Made by a program: the position numbers and the translations under genes. DNA of 64,000 bases from contig OW051472.1 in NCBI GenBank assembly GCA_932521025.1, positions 3,596,001 to 3,660,000 on the forward strand, read 5' to 3'. This document shows, piece by piece, positions 19,860 through 30,049 of the stretch (its first letter is position 1; every line of letters starts with the position of its first letter). The notes below the pieces were generated by a model, which was not told the origin of the DNA, made no database searches, and saw only the letters and a program-made list of their open reading frames with translations. This stretch comes from Oscheius onirici (lineage: Eukaryota > Nematoda > Chromadorea > Rhabditida > Rhabditidae).

Positions 19860-20819
19860 ATGGACGTCGTATGTGGATGGGGAGACTGCCACGCAGTCAT
19901 GGAGAGTCGCCCAGTTAGTTTTTTGCCCATAACGTCAACCATGTTTATTCAGCAACTATGCGAACATTTCCGAGAAGTCCACCAGCCAGAACTAGCCCAA
20001 CATTGTAAGCTGGAGCTGAACGAAAAGACGGGACGCCAAGAGCGTTTCTATAAGTGCCAATGGCGGACGAACAACGAAGATTATTGTATCAAGACGTGTA
20101 GCCGACTGGAAAATTTCAAGAGCCACGTACGAACACATACGGGAGACAAACCATTCAGCTGCAAGTTTGAAGGATGCACCAAATCATTCAGCAGCTTGTG
20201 CGAACGCATAAAACACGAGAGCAGAACACACTCGAAGGAGGTAACATTTTTTGCCGAGCAACGTGTATCGAGTCTTATTCAGAGACCATACGTATGCGAT
20301 GCTGATGACTGCGAGAAGAGCTACAAGGACCCGTCTGCGCTTCGAAAACACATGATGGCCTCTCACGGAGCAGAAGAGTACGATCAGTACAAGATCAGAA
20401 ATGCGACCGAGAGGAAGAGAAAACAGCTGACTGAAAAGAAGCAATTCACGGTCGAAGAGTTTTCCGCCCTACAGAAACTGGCTCAAGATGTAGGGCAGAT
20501 ACATGTTTTGGAGCTTGTCGTTTTCAGTTCTTGAAATTGCAAAAACATCGGCCAGAGCCTGTAGTTGTAGAGGAACAGATTCTGGAGGCAGACATGATCC
20601 TGGTGGAAGAAGAACAACCGTATCACGCTTGCGAATTTTCCAACGTCCAAAAAGCCACTAAAGCTCTTATTCTGACCAATCATACTCCCATCCAAACTCC
20701 GAGTTCTCACGTAACTTTCTTTTTCAAAGTTGCTGTAATCTAAAATTTAGAATCCCTTCGTGATGAAGCTGGCCTACACAAAACCCCGTGAACATACCCA
20801 AAACTACGATCCGCAGTGA
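19860..20819 (+). CDS. GLI-like C2H2 zinc-finger protein with an hnRNP L-derived C-terminal tail
   Basis: The start MDVVCGWGDCHAVMES opens the first finger, split by a short intron (about 19911-19950) and completed by CEHFREVH; CxW..C with X12 and X4 spacing is the GLI/ZIC first-finger style. Further fingers are YKCQW...HVRTH, then GDKPFSCKFEGCTKSFSSLC and RTH, and after an intron at 20241-20280 RPYVC..C.KSYKDPSALRKH, the last-finger signature of GLI/GLIS/ZIC proteins. A nuclear DNA-binding role follows from the family. After the intron at 20489-20527 the frame continues into ACEFSNVQKATKALILTNHT and PIQTPSSH, then across an intron to NPFVMKLAYTKPREHTQ and a TGA at 20817-20819. That tail is clearly homologous, intron position included, to the end of hnRNP L encoded 4.6 kb downstream. 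The frame is open throughout. Confidence 0.82.
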
Positions 20820-21175
20820 CATCCTCCCAGAGAAATTGAAATACCCATTTCTAACGTATTATACCCCTACTACTGTTCTTTTCCTCCTGTTCAACAGGAT
20901 ATTTCATCTTGCCAACCAATCGCTACCTTCTTTTCTCCCATTCCCAATATTAATTCAGCGGCTATTTAATGCTAATGGATCGTTTCGTCTTTACGATAGA
21001 ATTTTATTTTTTTGAATGTACGTAAAGTTTATGAAGATGTTTGCCAAAATATGTTGCCTGACGCTGGAGCGTGTTTATCACAGTGACTTACGTTTTTATA
21101 TATCTGCTTGGTTTAATTTCACGAGTTTGTACATTTTTTTTTATAAATTGACAAGATCTTTTCAGGGAATAATTT

Positions 21176-22216
21176 ATGGTACAGTGGCGGAAGATTCTCT
21201 ACCAGCTACAGCCGTTCCCAGACAATTATTCCGGCGGACAGGAACAATTTCTCAAAGAGCTTAGGAAAAATTGTCAGATCATACCATTCCCCCTAATTTC
21301 TGAACTACATTTTAGTGTCAGTCGTTCATTACCGATATTGGGATGCGGTAGTGGCCTGTAGCAATTTCATATTGCACATCAGCTGTGTAATTCTTTTCTA
21401 CATACTGTTTGAAAAGGCAAAACTTTCAATTTGTTTCAACATCTTATTTTTAGGTTCATGACGGCTATTTCAACGAGGAAGCTCTTCTAATACTTATTTT
21501 TGCCTCACTCACAGTATTATACGTCATCCATGCGGCTTTATTAGCCAAGAACAACATAAACTACGTCGATCATTGCTATACTGTCATTACCCTCATTTTC
21601 TATGGATTCGGTCTAACTCCCATTATAAGGTAAGAGCTTATTCTAGACATTTCTCAACAAATTCAGAACATTGACAACAACAATAAGTACGGATACCATC
21701 TACGCCACGTCAATTCTCACGGCCGTCATCAGCTGTATTTTTCATGATTACGGAGCCAGGGCTCCAATGTAATTTAATATCGTACTTGTTGTAAACTTTG
21801 ATCATTCAGAGTGTCTATGCCATTTTCCACAAGCTCCGGTCTCTGTTCGGCTGTGTTTCTTCTTTCTCGACTAAAATCCAATGTCGCCGTATTTGCTCTT
21901 CTCTCGTCAGCCTTCGGAATATATGCCTGTTCGCCCTTCTTCAGGTATCTTTCCCATTAGCTTTCAAACTATCGAGTGATGCAGAAATATGATGTTCTTC
22001 ACAGTCCCTATGATGTCTTCACTGCTCACAATTGTCACCTGCTTCGTCACTTATAATCTCGTCAGCCAGGTGTACAGCGAGCTGGCCGGATTCATTTTCC
22101 TTTTTCAATTTTTCGTCATTTTTATTTGTCCCTACATTTTGATCACAAAACAGAAGGGAAAACGGACGATTCATGGTCCTTGGGACGAGGCTGTTCCGAA
22201 CAGGGCTATGAGCTAA
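21176..22216 (+). CDS. PIGC: GPI-GlcNAc transferase subunit C (PIG-C/GPI2)
   Basis: PIG-C is a multi-pass ER membrane subunit of the complex that adds GlcNAc to phosphatidylinositol, the first step of GPI-anchor synthesis. The family N-terminus is present (WRKILYQLQPFPDNYSGG, then FLKELRKN), followed by RYWDAVVACSNFI. Later come FYGFGLTPIIRTLT and the TISTDTIYATSILTAV segment with FHDYGARAP, both matching PIG-C closely. The protein ends with ICPYILITKQKGKR and the diagnostic HGPWDEA. Several hydrophobic helices are visible. Exons are separated by short introns. One after FYILFEK seems to start with GC rather than GT (near 21418) to keep the frame. Overall the gene looks intact at about 260-270 residues. 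Confidence 0.88.
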
Positions 22217-22424
22217 CTTTCCGTATTTTGATATCGGTTATGCCCGTCTTTCAATACTTGTAGTGCATTTTATTAAAATATGTTTTCCTGTTTATTCTCG
22301 CGAGAGTTGAAGAGGTCTTGGACCTTGTTTTATATTCAAAAGAGGTGCGCTTTGCGTACAGTATTTCTGACCACACGCAACAGTTCCCCAAGTGTTCGAT
22401 TGTCTCCGCGTCTTTTCGTTCTTT

Positions 22425-22592
22425 GGTAATACTCGAGCTGGCAACCCCCTCAGTTCAACTTTTTGGCGCGTCCACCCCCTGGTGTTCATCTTTGATGTTT
22501 TTACCCATTTTCCAAAAAACATCAAAGATGAACACCAGGGGGTTGACGCGCCAAAAATTTGAACTGAGAGGGTTGCCAGCTCGAGTATTACC
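22425..22592. mobile_element. Near-perfect palindromic MITE, 168 bp, 8-bp TSD
   Basis: Two arms of about 77 bp are nearly exact inverted repeats around a loop of about 13 bp. The left arm begins GGTAATACTCGAGCTGGCAA and the right arm ends with its reverse complement. The element is flanked by CGTTCTTT at 22417-22424 and 22593-22600, an 8-bp target-site duplication. Size, lack of coding and duplication length fit a non-autonomous hAT-type element. The arms differ at only a few positions, so the insertion is young or recently homogenised. Confidence 0.85.
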
Positions 22593-22688
22593 CGTTCTTT
22601 TTCTCTTGTAGAAAATGTACATTTTAGTGTGTGGCAAAAATTGTTTTCCACTTGGTTTTATTCATTTTGTTGCAAATGTAAAGTGTTA

Positions 22689-22856
22689 TAGTCTGTTCAA
22701 ATTACAGAGAGCATAATTTGAATTGGCCCGCTCTTTTTGGTTTTACATGCTGTGTTATCCTACGCAGCTAAATTCCCGCCAAGTTGATTTGAAAAAAATT
22801 CTGTGAAGAAAGCGCGGGCCAATTCAAATTATGCTCTCTACATTTTGAACAGACTA
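22689..22856. mobile_element. Second MITE, TA target site, 168 bp
   Basis: The left end TAGTCTGTTCAAATTACAGA with the adjoining AGCATAATTTGAATTGGCCC is mirrored at the right end (about 22813-22856, ending TTTGAACAGACTA). The inverted arms are about 44 bp. TA flanks both sides (22687-22688 and 22857-22858), as for Tc1/mariner-derived MITEs. It lies 96 bp downstream of the palindromic element, between PIGC and hnRNP L. Confidence 0.7.
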
Positions 22857-22929
22857 TAATGCAGGCTAATTGAGCCGTGTTATCTGTTTTTCCCCTTGTA
22901 TTTTTCTCATTCTTTTAATTTTTCAGTAA

Positions 22930-25486
22930 ATGTCTTCTTACGACTACGACGGCGGCCCTCCGAACAAGCGGCAAAGGCCTGAGCGCGAGACGATCGAGAA
23001 TCCTCCCGAGTTTTTCAACACGAGTCAGAATCCGTCTAAAGTCCTTAACGTAGCTGATCTCCATCCCCGAGTTCGTTTTATTGCTCGTTCTATTCAAAAG
23101 TATAATTTAGGCACAAGAACCTGACCTGCTGGAAGCTTTTGGCCGTTTTGGAAGAATCGCTTACGTCTGCATCAAGCGTCAGCCTAGAAACAACATGGGA
23201 CTTGTTGAATTCGATTCCATGGACGGTACGAAATGCTTCAAGCTTCGAATAAGAGTGGCGACGGGGCCAACCTAGTCCTGGCTAGACACGCAGCTGCGCT
23301 GCAATTTTTTTATATACACCCATGGCTAGGTGGTAGTGGGCGCGCGAGCGTCGCGGGTTCGATCTCGCCGCGCCATTTTTCACTTTGCCCAAACCGAGGC
23401 TACAGACAGACACACAGAGTCGTTAGAATTTTAATCAAGCTTCGAATAGGCAAATTTTAGGTTCCGCTAGCGCGATGGTCGGTCTTCAATCGCAGCCTGC
23501 TCTAGTTTGTCATCAACCCGTTATCGTGAACTACTCTGCCGTGCCGAAGATTCCCCGTTTCGGATTCGAGTCCGACTGTCCGAACAAAGTTCTCGTCGTC
23601 TTCGTGACCAATGTTCAGTTCAACATCAATGCTTACACTCTCCACGACATTTGCAAGTCTCATGGAACTGTTCTTCGCGTCGCCGTCGTTAAACGTCATC
23701 CGATTCTGACAGCTCTGATCGAATTCGAATCCATCGAGCAGGCGAAGACGTGCAAATATGCCATAAATGGAGCGGACATTTACACCAACAGCTGTACCAT
23801 CAAGGTGGAGTTCGCTAAGGTATATTTCCTTGTGTCACATTGTATTTTTTTTAAAGATTTCGAATGTCCGCATAACTATTCCTGATGATGATCATGCCGA
23901 CTTCTGTGGCGGTCTACCCGCAGGTTTGTTGTTTTATTTTTCCTTGCTGGTGAGGTAAGAAATTGGAAACATGAAAGGAAGAATAGAGATAAGTAAAGAT
24001 GGGCACACGGACGAGAACAGAGTCACAGCCAGTCGATAAAAAAGATGGATCTGAAAGTGAGATAACACTGAACAGCTCACAGTCCAACTCGGCTAAACGC
24101 GCTCTTCTTCAGGCTGTTCCTCTTGGGCTCCTGGATGGCTGCAGACTCTGGTCCGTTGGGACCCTTTGTGTTACTTTATCGATAAGTGGTATGTAGAGAG
24201 GCGTCTAATTTCAACATTTCACGCTAACTACTCATCTCCTTCTTTTTAGAACAGGCTCAAAATCCGATGAGAAGAACTCTGATGGGAGCTCCTCCGACTG
24301 ATCGTGCAGTCTATCCTCCTTCTAATCCTCCATATGGGTAAGCCTGTTGTTAATCAAATGTAATTATTTACTCTTTCAGAAATCCCTACGGGTACGGAGG
24401 ACGTGATGCTCGTGGACAGCCACCACCACCGCCTCCTCCCTCTGCCGATCCAGCCCGTGCTTGGGAAGCTGCTTACGGAGATTCGAATCCATCTTGGCGC
24501 CAAGCAGCAGCTCCATTGCTCGATGGAGCGGGAGACGGAGCTCGCGATTTCTACGGAGGAAGAGGTTATCCACAAGAAGGTAACTGTTTGACTCCTTCAA
24601 CTCCTTGGATTTAGACCGTCGCGGTCCTAACGATTTGTTGGCCGGTGGACCTGGCTGTTGTCTTCTGATTGGTGGAATTGATCACGCTAAGATCAATTGT
24701 GACAAGCTGTTCAATCTGCTCTGCAGTTACGGCAACATCTTGCGCATTATGTTCATGAGAAGAAAGACGGACTTGGCTTTGGTTGAAATGGGTCATCCGT
24801 ACCATGCCCAGGATTGCGTCCAGAATCTGCGGAAAATTAACGCACTCGGCATGGAACTTGAAATAAGCAGAAGTAACCAGGCGTGCGTCAACCCCGTCAA
24901 GTAGGACCATTTGTATGGGCTGTTTAAACTCCAGTTTAGTGACCCCTTCGCTCTGCCGGACGGCACAGTCAGCTACAAGGACTTCTCGACTTTGAAGCTT
25001 AATCGTTACACGACGCGAGAAAATGCCGACAAGAACAGACCCTGTCCGCCTCAGTCATGTCTTCACTGGTTCAATGCTCCTCCCGACATGGACGAGACCA
25101 AACTCAAAGAGGTTTTCAATACTTTTTTTCCTATAACAATGTTTAATTCAGGCTCTAACAAATGCCGGTGTCGCTGCTCCTATCAGTGTCACTCAGCACA
25201 GACTGGCTACGGGACGATCCGCAGCGGGAACTTGCGAATTTGCCAGCATTCAAGAGGCCACCGAAGCTCTCATTCTGGCCAATCATACTCCCGTCCACAC
25301 TCCGAGCTCTCATGTAATTTTCGTTCTACCAATTGTAGTAACCTGAAATTTTAGAACCCTTACATGCTGAAGCTGGCCTACACAAAAGCTCGTGGACACA
25401 ACGAGATGTTCGATCGTGGCGATCGGGGTGCCGGACCACAGAACACGCAGCAGCAACCTGCCTATCATCCATATGGAAGAAACTGA
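22930..25486 (+). CDS. hrpl-1: hnRNP L-like RNA-binding protein
   Basis: hnRNP L proteins are nuclear CA-repeat-binding splicing regulators with four RRM domains. The start MSSYDYDGGPPNKRQRPERE gives a basic, probably nuclear-localising N-terminus. RRM1 is partly visible (LLEAFGRFGRIAYVCIKRQP, then NNMGLVEFDSMDG). RRM2 follows (NKVLVVFVTNVQFNINAYTL, CKSHGTVLRVAVVKR, LIEFESIEQAKTCKYAINGA). After a Pro/Gly linker (DARGQPPPPPPPSADP), RRM3 has GCCLLIGGIDHAKINCDKLF, YGNILRIMFMRRK and DLALVEMGHPYHAQDCV. RRM4 has PCPPQSCLHWFNAPPDMDET and AAGTCEFASIQEATEAL; the protein ends AYHPYGRN. A SINE has inflated one intron (23225-23460). Exons around 23900-24300 are less certain. The last two exons are the source or sister of the tail on the zinc-finger gene upstream. 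Confidence 0.9.
23252..23434 (+). mobile_element. tRNA-like SINE inserted in an hnRNP L intron
   Basis: A 183-bp insert is flanked by a 14-bp duplication, TCAAGCTTCGAATA, at 23238-23251 and 23435-23448. Removing insert and one duplicate leaves an ordinary 39-nt intron. Inside is a tRNA-like core near 23324-23375: GGCTAGGTGGTAGTGGGC as an A-box-like segment, then GCGGGTTCGATCTCGCCGCG as a T-arm with the B-box GGTTCGATCTC, followed by TTTTT. The anticodon arm is missing, so this is not a functional tRNA. Duplication length and internal pol III promoter fit a SINE. Confidence 0.75.
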
Positions 25487-25671
25487 CTTTTTCAACTTTT
25501 GTTTTATATGATATTTTCTCTTTTTTTTGGTATTCAATATTTATATCTAGCAAGGTTATTAATCTGTTGTTATTATGTACTATCCTATTTCTCGTATATT
25601 CTGTTGGGAACGTCTTATGTCATCTGCGTATTTCTCAGACTTTATATTGTATGGAAAAAAATGTGCTCTAG

Positions 25672-26476
25672 ATGACTTCTGCCGAGAATGCCAAGGTTCT
25701 TATGCACGAACGAGACGAGATCGACCGCAAAATTCAGGAGAATCGTCTTGTGCTCGAAGTGGTACGCTTGATTTTTCAATTTTCGTCCATGAAAATCCTA
25801 GAATAATTGTACAATGGATTCTCCCCTCGTCGATGCAGAAGGCTTTCCCATTGCAACTATCGACGTCTACGCTGTTCGCCATGCCCGCCATGACATTATC
25901 TGTCTCGAGTATGTTCTTTTTGCTGGCATTTCAATTTATTTTAGGAATGATCGGAAAGCCGTGACTGAGAAACTACACGAGGCTATGGAGCAGCTTCACG
26001 AACAGGACAAGTCGAATAGCAAGATGGAAACTAACGAGGAGGAGGCGCCAGTTCATCGCACCTCCAACGCTCCGTTTGCAAAGGTAACGTGTCGTTTTTT
26101 GAGGAAGTTGAGATCATACATAAGCAAATTGTTAATGACATTTCGTTACAGGTCTCCTCGATCACTACCGGTTCCCCTGCAGATTTGGATGGCTTTAAAA
26201 GTGGCGATTTGATCATTCAGTACGGAAATCTTCACAATGGCAACTTCAACGACATCAAACAAGTCGCCGACATCACGAACAAGAGCGAAAATGTAAGGTT
26301 TCTTACTTTTGTTTCTACTTCAAACTTATCAAAGATTAATCAATTTACAGAAAGCGATTCGCGTCACCGTGTTGCGGAATGATCGCCCTGTCCGACTGGA
26401 GATTCATCCTCGAAAATGGAATGGCAAGGGTCTGCTGGGCTGTGGAATCACGCCCGAAAAGGCCGAAGCCATGTGA
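25672..26476 (+). CDS. psmd-9: 26S proteasome assembly chaperone PSMD9 (p27), copy 1
   Basis: PSMD9/Nas2 is a cytosolic chaperone that binds the C-terminus of base ATPase RPT5 through a PDZ domain while the 19S base is assembled. The protein starts MTSAENAKVLMHERDEIDRK in a coiled helical region (KIQENRLVLEVNNCTM), then has the family's MDSPLVDAEGFPIATIDVYA and VRHARHDIICLRNDRKAV. After a linker the PDZ domain runs from SSITTGSPADLDGFKSGDLI through IQYGNLHNGNFNDIKQVADI to VTVLRNDRPVRLEIHPRKWN, and the protein ends CGITPEKAEAM. All introns are short. A second, more divergent copy follows 130 bp downstream on the same strand. Confidence 0.92.
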
Positions 26477-26606
26477 TGTGAACTGTAACCGGTGAACATT
26501 TTATGGGTAATAAATATGTGTTTTTACATTTGTTCGTTGCCGACTTTAGTTAGTTCTGTTGTTATTTTGTTTTCAGCTTACTTTGAAATTCATCACTTGG
26601 TGTGAG

Positions 26607-27609
26607 ATGGCTTCTCCTGGTAAAGTCAAAGCCCTCATGCTCAAAAGAGACGCTCTCGACCGTCAACTTCAAGAAAATCGTCTTGTCCTCGAATCGGTAG
26701 GGTTACTTTCAAATTAAGAGGATTGAAAATCTTTCTAGAACAGCTGTACGATGAATTCTGCCCTCGTCGACGAAGAAGGCTTTCCCATTGCAACTATCGA
26801 CGTTTACAGTGTTCGCCACGCCCGTCGCAATATCATCTGTCTCGAGTTTGTTTCACTTGAAAATGCAAAAACGTTGTGTTTAGGAATGATCGAAAAGCTC
26901 TGAACGACAAACTGCAAAGCGTTATCGAGCAGCTTCATGAGAAGGACAATTCGGAAAACAAGGTAGGCCTTCATGTCTCAAATAACAGGGTCGAGGAGGA
27001 GAAGCCAGTTAATCATAACTCATATTCGCAGTTTTCTAAGGTATGTTTCTTACAATTTCCCCCTTTCAATCGCTCTTGCAGTTTATGAAGAAGTTGATCG
27101 ACAAATGGGCTAGCTGTTTTGGACCGTTTCAAAAGCAGAGAAAGTCGACAAATGAGCAGGAAAAGTTACATAGCAAGATGGAGCTATACGAGGAGGAGGA
27201 AAGGGTTGAGGAGAAGCCAGTTCATCGCACCTCGAACACGTCATTTGCCAGGGTAACTTTTTTGTTTGTTTTTGACGTTCCTTGTTGTCGACAGACAAAG
27301 TTATATTAAATTCTGTTTGAGATCTCCGTGGTCGTTCCCGGTTCTCCTGCCGACGTGGACGGCTTCAGATTAGGCGATCGGATCATTCAGTACGGAAGTC
27401 TTCACTACGGCATCTTCAACAACTTCAATCAAGTTGCGGAGATCACAAAAACTAACCAAAATGTAACTTTTTATTATTTCTAAGTCAAATAGCTATTTCA
27501 GAAAATCGTCCCCGTCACCGTTATTCGAAATGATCGTCCCGTCCGGCTGCAGATTTGCCCTCGGAAATGGAATGGAAATGGACTGCTTGGATGTACAATC
27601 GCACCCTAA
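26607..27609 (+). CDS. PSMD9-like paralogue, copy 2, with an expanded linker
   Basis: This is a tandem duplicate of the gene just upstream. It shares MNSALVDEEGFPIATIDVYS, VRHARRNIICL, the coiled region and the PDZ domain (VVVPGSPADVDGFRLGDRII, QYGSLHYGIFNNFNQVAEIT, VTVIRNDRPVRLQICPRKWN), so the same chaperone role is expected. It differs in the linker: after EEEKPVNHNSYSQFSK comes an extra exon (about 27082-27251) encoding FMKKLIDKWASCFGPF and a second EEKPVHRTSNTSFAR unit, as if the linker exon had been duplicated. The C-terminus stops at CTIAP, shorter than copy 1. The splice pattern near 26961-26990 is uncertain (a 26-nt intron or retained sequence). Confidence 0.82.
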
Positions 27610-27753
27610 ATTTACGTTTTTCTTGTGAATTTTATGTCGTCATTTTCATACGGGTTTATAAATCTTCGTTCTTGATTTTCTACTGTTAGTTTCAGTTGAT
27701 TCTATTTTTATCTGATCTTCGTTTTGTGAGAGAATCACCCTCTCTTCTGGAAG

Positions 27754-29220
27754 ATGTTAAAAGCAGTCGATCCAACTGCCTTGGCCAAGTACGACCATCT
27801 TATCGGAGGATTCTGTAGTGGGATAGCAAGTACAGCCGTCTGTCATCCTTTGGATCTGCTTAAGACACGCTTTTCAGGTACTTTTCTCTTCAGTTTCCAT
27901 AGAAATTTCAGTTTTCTTCCAGCAAACGAAGGAAACAATCCACTGAGGCCGAAATATACGGGATACTTTGACGCGGCGAAGCAGATTGTCCGTTCGAGCG
28001 GAGTCCGAGGCCTCTACAAAGGATTCATTCCAAACGTCTCGGGAAATGCTCTAGCTTGGGGTCTTTTCTTCCCATTGTAAGTACTGCTTACTGATGCTTT
28101 TATACTTGAATGTAGTGTATTCACAACAAAGATTCTAGATACAACGGATCGAAGAGCATGCTCTCTGTCTCTCCGATGTGGGAAACGCCGACCATGTTCC
28201 TGTGCGGAATGTTTGCCGGCACCTGTGTCATGTCCATCACTAATCCAATCTGGGTCACCAAAGTCAGGTAACTCTTTTTAGACTTTGAATCGGGTAAACC
28301 TTTCCAAGCTAGAAACGACTATTCGAAAAAATGAAGTACTTCGAACAAGTGTTAATATTTTTCCAACACTTCCTCCGATATTTAACAAAGACTTCAAAAT
28401 GATTTTCTTGAAAAAGATGACGATACCGTTTGGTGATTCATCCTGGGGTTCCATGATTTGTGCTGACAACAATCCAGGAAAATTATATGTGAAAGAACTG
28501 AACAAAATCATTGCAGTTTTCTGGTTAGAAGAAGTATCGAAAACTTGTTAGCAACGTTGGCTTAGATCCAGTAAATCCAATCCGGGAGACGATCCTTGAA
28601 TTCGTTCATTTGCCTAATTACCTCTCCCTTTGCAGACTGATGCTGCAGTACGAGAATGCCGGTCCGAAGAAGTACAACGGGATGTTCGACTGTTTCCGGA
28701 AGATTTATGCTGAAGAGGGAATCAGTGGCTGGTACAGTGTCAGCATTCTTACTTCTTTTCAACAATAACCCCAAGTTTAGGGATTTCTGATTGGTCTAGT
28801 CGGTACAATCCACGGCGGACTACAAATTACAATCTACAATCTGCTCAAGGACTGGCGTTGTCGAATACACGGCGTGCCGATGGACTCGCCGCTTTCCAAC
28901 TTCGAAACGGTCTACTGCTCAGCAATATCGAAAATCATCGCGACTACGGCTATCTTTCCATATCAGGTCTTACGAACGAGGTTACAGGTTATCTTTTAAT
29001 TTATGTTCCGCTAAAAAAGATCTTTTAGGATCACAATGTTCGAAATAGGGGCATAGTGGCCACAACAAAACGAATAATTGCTCAAGAAGGCGCCGGTGGA
29101 CTGTACAAGGGATGTCTCATGGCCAATATCCGACTATTACCAGCAGCTTTGGTCACTTTTGTGACCTATGAGAACATTCGTCACTATGTTCGTTCCCTCG
29201 GAGGCGAACCAGCGCACTGA
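27754..29220 (+). CDS. SLC25A32: Mitochondrial carrier, SLC25A32-type (folate/FAD transporter)
   Basis: SLC25A32 carriers move folates and/or FAD across the inner mitochondrial membrane. Three carrier repeats are present with signatures HPLDLLKTRF, NPIWVTKVRLMLQY and FPYQVLRTRLQ. The tryptophan in the second signature and the tyrosine-glutamine in the third are characteristic of this subfamily. Other matches are GLYKGFIPNVSGNALAWGLF, GTIHGGLQITIYNLLKDW and EGAGGLYKGCLMANIRLLPA. The start MLKAVDPTALAKYDHLIGGF is the natural first exon. One intron after VTKVR (about 28268-28635) is much longer than the rest and contains an unrelated open frame. The protein is close to 300 residues and looks intact. 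Confidence 0.88.
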
Positions 29221-30049
29221 TCTCTTTCCCTTTTAGCCAAATTTCTATGTTTTACCCGGTCTCTCTGCTTTTACCCGGTTGTGCCATTCGAATAGATTTT
29301 TATACCGAACTGGTTTTTATCACATGGTTTCTTGCAGCGAGATAGGCCAAAGGCCTTCAGCGAGTCTCACGTGCGCTCTGACCACAAACAAACAAGCCCA
29401 CTCTCCCCGCAACACATTGATCGCAGTCTTCCCATAAACAACTCCTGTTTTTCCAACTTCCTCCGTCTTTTCGAGCAACTGTTGTGTCTGTTCCCACGGA
29501 ACGACGAAGAACGAGCACTCGGATCCTCGTTTTGAAGGTTAGACATAAGAGATAAGTTGGGGTTTATTCCGTAAATGAACAAAGCGTGGACATGTGAATT
29601 GAAGAATTCCATATTTGTTCTATGAAAATGTCCTGGACAAAATGTTGGAAACATTCGAATTGAACGTTTTACGCAGTTGTAAACTCGTCTTTGTTTCGAA
29701 AATGTCGTTTCTTCCAGTTACTACTGGAGTCGGAAGATGACGTTTAAGTTTCACACAAAAATAGATTTGTTTGTGCAGCAGGTTAACTTCAAAATCACTT
29801 TCCGTAACTTTCTTCGAGGGCAACAACGAGAAGTTACTCTTTTTTTTCACAGTACGGATTTTCAATCTCCTGTCAAGCACATCCTTTCCAGTGCTCAAAG
29901 ACAAAACTTTTTTTCACGATGCTTTGACCCTCTCCTCCTCTCTGACCATAGTACCCCAGTCCGATAAGATCTTCCTTGACCATTCGATGTTCCAAGCAAA
30001 CAACAATTCCTCTTTCAGCTAGCCATCCCTATGTTAGACTCCTAGAGGA
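29221..30049. other. Intergenic, no gene supported
   Basis: Overlapping frames on both strands (for example 29332-29535 + and 29367-29654 -) are mutual shadows without motifs or splice support. The stretch contains the carrier 3' end and the NNT promoter. Confidence 0.45.

Noticed and set aside
23324-23380. Possible tRNA gene
   Set aside because: It has a T-arm and an A-box-like stretch but no anticodon arm and no acceptor pairing; it is a tRNA-like SINE core.
23233-23460. Open frame of 75 codons inside hnRNP L
   Set aside because: It is the SINE insertion within an intron, bracketed by a 14-bp duplication.
28285-28551. Open frame of 88 codons between carrier exons
   Set aside because: It sits in the intron after VTKVR; carrier homology resumes only at RLMLQYENAG near 28635.
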